This document shows positions 59,824-64,000 of a stretch of 64,000 nucleotides of DNA, one piece after another. The notes below the pieces were generated by a model. That model worked only from the letters and a program-made list of their open reading frames with translations, did no database searches and had not been told where the DNA came from. The position numbers and the translations under genes are program-made. Numbering within the stretch: the stretch's first letter is position 1; each line of letters begins with the position of its first letter. The stretch comes from Mycolicibacterium agri (lineage in GTDB: Bacteria > Actinomycetota > Actinomycetes > Mycobacteriales > Mycobacteriaceae), in contig NZ_PDCP01000014.1 of NCBI RefSeq assembly GCF_002553505.1, forward strand, positions 1-64,000, written 5' to 3'.

Positions 59824-60279
59824 GTGAAGTGGAGTTTCGCTCAGATCGGCCTGTTCATCATCGCCCTCTTCCACGTCATCCAGGCGGTGATCGGCTTCAT
59901 CGCAAACCCGAGTTTCGCAACCGGTCCCGACGCGCCGACCGTGCAGATCTTCTGGATGGATTACAACGGCTGGCATGCCGTCGGCGGACTAGCACTGTTC
60001 GCGCCGGGACTGGTGTTCGCGATGCGCAAGTCCTGGTCCGTGCTGTATCTGCTGATCGCCGCGGTTGCGGGGGCGCTGCCGGGGATCTGGGCGTTTTTCT
60101 CGCATCAGGTCGCGTTCGTCCTGACCTTTCCGAACAACCTCACTGACGCGGTGGTGCACCTGGTGACCGCGGCGGTGATGATCGCCGTGGCCCTCATCCA
60201 GATCTCGATGGACGGCGGCCTGCGCAACTCGTTCGCCGATCTTCACAAGGACAATCAGGCGAACCGAAAGACGGGGTAG
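59824..60279 (+). CDS. DUF4383-like membrane protein
   Basis: A 151-residue protein with four membrane helices (about 6-27, 51-68, 74-94 and 112-131). NGWHAVGGLALFAPGLV near 48 and NLTDAVVHLVTAAVMI near 107 recall DUF4383. GTG 59824 follows GAGAGG at suitable distance. It overlaps the 3' end of the convergent Ddn-type gene by 25 bases. Function unknown. Confidence 0.7.
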   Translation: MKWSFAQIGLFIIALFHVIQAVIGFIANPSFATGPDAPTVQIFWMDYNGWHAVGGLALFAPGLVFAMRKSWSVLYLLIAAVAGALPGIWAFFSHQVAFVLTFPNNLTDAVVHLVTAAVMIAVALIQISMDGGLRNSFADLHKDNQANRKTG

Positions 60280-60722
60280 TCGTCGACGATTCGGGCGAAG
60301 TCCTCGAGCGGCGCGCGCCGGTCGACCGGAAAGAACGGCCGCGCACCGGGAGCCAGTTCGAGATACCGGCGCAGGATCGCGGGGCGTTTCTCTGAGAAGT
60401 CCTCGACGAGCGAGACGTTCTCCCGCCGACGGCGTGTCAGCAGCACGGCGTGTCCGTCGGCGCGCAGGTTGTGCACCCAGTTCGTCTTCTGCCCCAGCAT
60501 CGCCACCACATAACGCTCACCGTCATGGTCGACGACCACAATGGGAAACGAGATCGTCCGCCCGGATTTGCGGCCGCGCACCTCGAGGGTGGCGGCCTGG
60601 CCGGGACCGATGCCTGCGGCAAATGCTATGGCGCTGAGTCGGTTCGAGATGCGCGCCGACCAACTGGGGCGGCCGCCGCGGTAATTCCAGCGTTGGTATG
60701 CACTGAAGACTTCGCGGAGCAT
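60255..60722 (-). CDS. F420-dependent nitroreductase-type (Ddn family) protein
   Basis: A 155-residue split-barrel protein: QAATLEVRGRKSGRTISFPIVVV near residue 43, then YVVAMLGQKTNWVHNLRADG near 70. These are the F420-contact blocks of the Ddn/FDOR-A family, whose members reduce quinones or activate nitroimidazoles in mycobacteria. It lies 18 bases downstream of the MOSC gene on the same strand. Confidence 0.83.
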   Translation of the reverse strand: MLREVFSAYQRWNYRGGRPSWSARISNRLSAIAFAAGIGPGQAATLEVRGRKSGRTISFPIVVVDHDGERYVVAMLGQKTNWVHNLRADGHAVLLTRRRRENVSLVEDFSEKRPAILRRYLELAPGARPFFPVDRRAPLEDFARIVDDYPVFRFA

Positions 60723-60740
60723 GGCCCCGACTCTAGCTTT

Positions 60741-61415
60741 TCAGTCCGCCGTCACCGCGAGGCGGCGGCGCGCATAGTTCTTCAGTTCGGCTGACAGCGC
60801 GTCAACCGTCAGCAATCGGGGCAGCAGAGCGGGCTCCGACATCCGGGCACGGAAAACCAGGCCCACAGTCACGTCGTGATCGGGCCGGTAATCCAGCGAG
60901 ATCGCATCGCCTGCGCGCACCTCACCGGGCGAGATGACGCGCAGATAGGCGCCGGGCTTGCCGGCATCGGTGAACGTCTTGATCCAGCCCTTCAATTGCA
61001 GGAAGGCCGAGAACGTGCGGCACGGTGTGCGAACCGCACAGACCTCCAGCAGGGGGCCGTCGCTGCCGACTCGCCAGCGTTCCCCGATCAGCGCGTTGGT
61101 GACGTCGATTCCGGCCGTGGTGAAGTTCTCGCCGAACATTCCGTTTGTCAGCGGACGCGAGAGCCGGTTCTCCCACTCGTCGAGGTCTTCGCGCGCGTAG
61201 GCGTAGACGGCCTGGTCGTCGCCGCCGTGCAGCCGCCGATTGCCGATGGTGTCGCCGACCAGTCCGCTGCCGGCCCCGCCGCGCATCGGGCCCGGAGAAC
61301 GGACCATGACCGCATCGGAGGTGGGCGCCTTGTCGATACCCGTCGACCGCGACGGCGCGTCGGGATTGGTGCGGACGCGTGCCAGGTTCACCGACAGGAC
61401 ATGCGCCACCCCCAC
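60741..61415 (-). CDS. MOSC-domain protein (YiiM-like)
   Basis: A 224-residue protein with a MOSC domain: GDTIGNRRLHGGDDQAVYAYA near residue 54, MFGENFTTAGIDV near 93, and the conserved Cys in VCAVRTPCRTFSAF near 121. MOSC proteins handle molybdenum-cofactor sulfur or reduce N-hydroxylated compounds, as YiiM does. Start GTG 61415, with GTG 61409 as an alternative. It may share a transcript with the Ddn-type gene. Confidence 0.83.
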   Translation of the reverse strand: MGVAHVLSVNLARVRTNPDAPSRSTGIDKAPTSDAVMVRSPGPMRGGAGSGLVGDTIGNRRLHGGDDQAVYAYAREDLDEWENRLSRPLTNGMFGENFTTAGIDVTNALIGERWRVGSDGPLLEVCAVRTPCRTFSAFLQLKGWIKTFTDAGKPGAYLRVISPGEVRAGDAISLDYRPDHDVTVGLVFRARMSEPALLPRLLTVDALSAELKNYARRRLAVTAD

Positions 61416-61603
61416 AGGGTATTAAGCGTCGCCCCGGTGCGCTCGCCGGGTGTGCGCTCGACGCGGGCTTGAATCTGCCTTAGCAGAAGTCCTCCTTGCA
61501 GCCGGCGCTGACGGCATGACATTGAACCGATCCGCGCCCCAGGCACAAAGGCCGCTGCTGCGTGTTGCGATGTGGAGAAGACCGTTGAGCCGAGGAGGCG
61601 TGG

Positions 61604-62485
61604 GTGAAGATCCGGTTCGGAGTCAGTCTGGGAGCCGACACCGGCCCCGGTGAGCTGTTCGACGCCATCGACTATCTGGAGAGCGCAGGCGTCGACTCGC
61701 TGTGGTTCTCCGAACTGGTGTACTCCACCGCCGTCGACCCCGTCGTCGGCATGTCGGTGGCGTTGGCGCGCACCAAGCGGCTGAAGGTCGGCACCTCGGT
61801 CGCGGTGCTGCCCGGGCGCCATCCGGTGTTGGTCGCCAAACAGTTGGCGTCGCTCGCGGCGGTGGCACCCAAACGGGTGCTGCCCGTCTTCGGTCTGCGC
61901 TCGGCGCTGCCCGTCGAGCGCGACCTGTTCCCGGTTCCCGACGGCAAACGCGCCGAGGTGTTCGACGAGGCGTTGCGCCTCTTGCGCGTCGCGTTGCGTG
62001 ACGACGACGTCACCTTCACCGGCAACCACTTCACCGTGCGCGACGTGCGGGTGATGCCGAAACCGTCTCCACCGCTTGATATTTGGATCGGCGGCGCGTC
62101 GCCTGCGGCATTCCGGCGCATCGGCGCGCTCGGCGACGGCTGGCTGGGCAGCTTCCTGACGCCCGCCGAGGCGGGCCGCGCCCGTGACGCGATCAGCACC
62201 GCCGCCGTGCAGGCCGGCCGCGACATCGAGAACGACCACTTCGGGATCAGCCTCGCTGTCGGCGGCGGCGAACTGCCTGCGCCGGTGGTGGCGTCGATTC
62301 GCAAGCGTCGACCCGATCTCGACCCGTCCGAGCTCGTCGCCGCCGACTGGCCGACACTGCACCGTCGGCTCGACGACTACATCGACGCCGGGCTGAGCAA
62401 GTTCGTGATCCGGCCCGCCGGAAATCTGCGCACAGCCGAATTCCTCGAGACCTTCGTCGCCGAGCTATTGCCGCGGCAGAACTGA
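61604..62485 (+). CDS. LLM-class F420/flavin-dependent oxidoreductase
   Basis: A 293-residue luciferase-like barrel with FDAIDYLESAGVDSLWFSELVY near residue 19, VGTSVAVLPGRHPVLVAKQLASL near 62, and PPLDIWIGGASPAAFRRIGALGDGWL near 152. The pattern fits F420-dependent members. GTG 61604 has GAGGAGG at ideal distance. Substrate unknown. Convergent with the MFS gene. Confidence 0.87.
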   Translation: MKIRFGVSLGADTGPGELFDAIDYLESAGVDSLWFSELVYSTAVDPVVGMSVALARTKRLKVGTSVAVLPGRHPVLVAKQLASLAAVAPKRVLPVFGLRSALPVERDLFPVPDGKRAEVFDEALRLLRVALRDDDVTFTGNHFTVRDVRVMPKPSPPLDIWIGGASPAAFRRIGALGDGWLGSFLTPAEAGRARDAISTAAVQAGRDIENDHFGISLAVGGGELPAPVVASIRKRRPDLDPSELVAADWPTLHRRLDDYIDAGLSKFVIRPAGNLRTAEFLETFVAELLPRQN

Positions 62486-62508
62486 AATACCCTGCGACTG
62501 CGCGTGTT

Positions 62509-63897
62509 TCAGCTGCGGCTCGATGCGGGGTGGTAGTCCAGCGGCGGTGGGGCGTCCGGCGTACCCGGGATCTCGGTGCCGTTGATCGGGCATCGGGCGG
62601 TTTCGGGCAGCCTGAACAACGCGACCAGGCCGACCACACAGGCCACGATCATGTAGAAGGCGGGCACCAGATCGTTGCCGGTCTCCATCACCAGCCAGTC
62701 GTTGAACGCCGGTGCCGTGCCGCCGAACAGCGATGTCGCGACGTTGTAGGCGATCGCGAAGCCGGCGTAGCGCACCTGCGTCGGGAACATCGCCGGGAAG
62801 GTCGCCGAAATGGTGGCCAGCTGCGGCACATACAGCAGCCCCAACACCGCGTAGCCGACGGTGGCCCCGACGGCGCCGGTGGCGATCAGCAGGAACATCG
62901 GCACCGCCAGCACGATCAGCCCGATCAGCGAGACCCGCCACAGCGGCTTGCGCCCGAACCGGTCGGACAGGTGGCCGGTGAACGGCACGAACACCATCAT
63001 CGCCAGCATCCCGATGATGGGCACCACCAGTGACATGTCGGTGGACAGGCCGATGGTGTTCTTCAAATACGTCGGCATATACGTCAATAACGTGTAGTTG
63101 ACGACGTTCAGCGCGACGACCAGGCCGCCCAGCCGCAGGATCGGCGCCCAGTAGTCGAGGAACAGCTGCTTGAACTCCGTGCCGACGCCCTCCTGGTCGT
63201 GGCCGCTGTCCTCCAGTTCCCGGAAGACGGGGGTCTCGTCCAGGCGGCTGCGCAGATAGAGGCCGATGAGGCCGAGCGGCGCGGCGACGAGGAACGGCAG
63301 GCGCCAGCCCCACGTTCCCATCTGATCCTCGGTGAGCAGGAGTTGAAAGCCGAGCATCAACAGCGCGCCGATCGAGAATCCGGCGAGCGTGCCGAACTCC
63401 AGGAACGACCCGAGGAAGCCGCGTCGACGCGACGGCGCGTACTCGGCCATGAACGTTGCGGCGCCGCCGTACTCGCCACCGGTCGAAAAGCCCTGGATGA
63501 CACGCAAACACACCATGATGACCGGCGCCCAGATGCCGATCGAGGCATAGCTCGGCACCAGCCCCATGCACACGGTGGCGCCCGACATCAGCAGGATCGT
63601 GGTCGCCAGCACGCGGCGGCGACCGAGACGGTCCCCGAGCGGGCCCCACACCAAGCCGCCGAAAGGACGCGCCAAAAACGACACCGCGAAGGTCATCAAC
63701 GCCAGCAACGTCGCGCTGGCGGTGTCCCCGGGAAAGATCGCCGCCGAGATGTAGCTGACGCCGTAGGTGTAGATGCCGTAGTCGAACCACTCGGTCATGT
63801 TGCCGATCGCCGACGCCGAGATGGCCTTCCTCAGTACGGGCGTCGATTCGTCGTCGACGGCGGGGGTTGACGCGTTGTCGAATTGTTCAGGTGGCAC
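62509..63897 (-). CDS. MFS transporter, MHS family (ProP-like)
   Basis: A 462-residue twelve-helix symporter with GPLGDRLGRRR near residue 80, STGGEYGGAATFMAEYAP near 137 and RSRLDETPVFRELE near 210, the MHS-family signatures shared with ProP and ShiA. It resembles the island transporter at 35893 but is a separate gene. Substrate is probably a small organic solute such as an osmolyte or organic acid. A possible gene start (GTG 63987) lies at the very end of the window but is too short to call. Confidence 0.87.
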   Translation of the reverse strand: MPPEQFDNASTPAVDDESTPVLRKAISASAIGNMTEWFDYGIYTYGVSYISAAIFPGDTASATLLALMTFAVSFLARPFGGLVWGPLGDRLGRRRVLATTILLMSGATVCMGLVPSYASIGIWAPVIMVCLRVIQGFSTGGEYGGAATFMAEYAPSRRRGFLGSFLEFGTLAGFSIGALLMLGFQLLLTEDQMGTWGWRLPFLVAAPLGLIGLYLRSRLDETPVFRELEDSGHDQEGVGTEFKQLFLDYWAPILRLGGLVVALNVVNYTLLTYMPTYLKNTIGLSTDMSLVVPIIGMLAMMVFVPFTGHLSDRFGRKPLWRVSLIGLIVLAVPMFLLIATGAVGATVGYAVLGLLYVPQLATISATFPAMFPTQVRYAGFAIAYNVATSLFGGTAPAFNDWLVMETGNDLVPAFYMIVACVVGLVALFRLPETARCPINGTEIPGTPDAPPPLDYHPASSRS

Positions 63898-64000
63898 GGA
63901 TCCTCCCTCTTATCCATTTGCCTGTGCCACAGGTCTGTGTTCCCCCTCACGGGGTGGAGCAACCGGATAACGCCTACCCTGGCCGGAGTGGCCGAAACGT

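Noticed and set aside
1..64000. CRISPR arrays, tRNA or rRNA genes, insertion sequences or prophage genes
   Set aside because: No regular repeat-spacer pattern, cloverleaf, transposase or phage structural gene was seen. Reading by eye could miss a single tRNA; a covariance-model scan would settle it.
63987..64000. Start of a gene at GTG 63987 (MAE...)
   Set aside because: Only four codons lie in the window and no ribosome site is clear, so it is not called.

Overview
The window is high-GC actinobacterial chromosome, almost certainly from an environmental Mycobacterium (Mycolicibacterium-type). The evidence is the full-length long isocitrate lyase Icl2, a RipD-like NlpC/P60 protein, an Mtb-type malic enzyme, CYP125, F420-linked and DUF families typical of mycobacteria, two sites that fit the KstR cholesterol-regulon box, and many 4-base ATGA/GTGA gene overlaps. 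The neighbourhood of nitronate monooxygenase, cinA, a macro-domain protein and Icl2 recalls the Rv1894c-Rv1916 part of the M. tuberculosis map, which is recalled knowledge and not a search. No rRNA, tRNA, CRISPR array, transposase or prophage could be supported.

Layout. 0-2.6 kb: a membrane protein, a diiron hydroxylase coupled to a FadR-type regulator, and a small membrane protein. 2.5-6 kb: CYP125 and a nitronate monooxygenase, each near a KstR-type box, around a secreted Pro/Ala-rich protein. 6-24 kb: core-like genes, including small membrane/secreted proteins, a HAD phosphatase, an F420/LLM oxidoreductase, a thioesterase, a second P450 overlapping cinA, a macro-domain protein, alpha/beta hydrolases, a double-ACT protein, a DUF4333 lipoprotein, an NlpC/P60-like protein with a proline-repeat tail, an ArsR regulator with a palindromic operator, a phosphodiesterase, a VanY-type lipoprotein and mez. 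25.8-29.2 kb: a two-gene unit with a secreted-looking, internally duplicated acidic/alanine-rich protein followed by an 860-residue PqqD-like/M50 metalloprotease fusion. This is my main candidate for an undescribed system. 29-35.5 kb: Icl2, an SDR, the RipD-like protein with lost catalytic residues, a methyltransferase and an archaeal/eukaryal-type prolyl-tRNA synthetase.

35.5-41.5 kb looks like an inserted catabolic island. It consists of a GntR/HutC regulator, a YihU-like beta-hydroxyacid dehydrogenase, a split thiamine-diphosphate decarboxylase and an MHS-type transporter, all on the minus strand. It abuts the amputated C-terminus of an acyl-CoA synthetase on one side and 1.1 kb of non-coding sequence with a long perfect palindrome on the other. 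A C3-sulfonate or related oxo-acid substrate is my inference.

41.5-64 kb is accessory metabolism: a fatty-acyl-AMP ligase, a PLP decarboxylase, a TetR regulator with an apparent CTG start, a ring-hydroxylating oxygenase that has lost its Rieske domain, an amidohydrolase, a LysR/cupin/quinone-oxidoreductase set, and a DUF899 pair (one frameshifted) divergent from an ArsR-SRPBCC-NYN operon with two operators. Then come an SDR between two copies of a 49-bp palindromic repeat, an osmoprotectant ABC transporter, an F420-type (Ddn) protein, a MOSC protein, an LLM oxidoreductase and an MHS-family MFS transporter.
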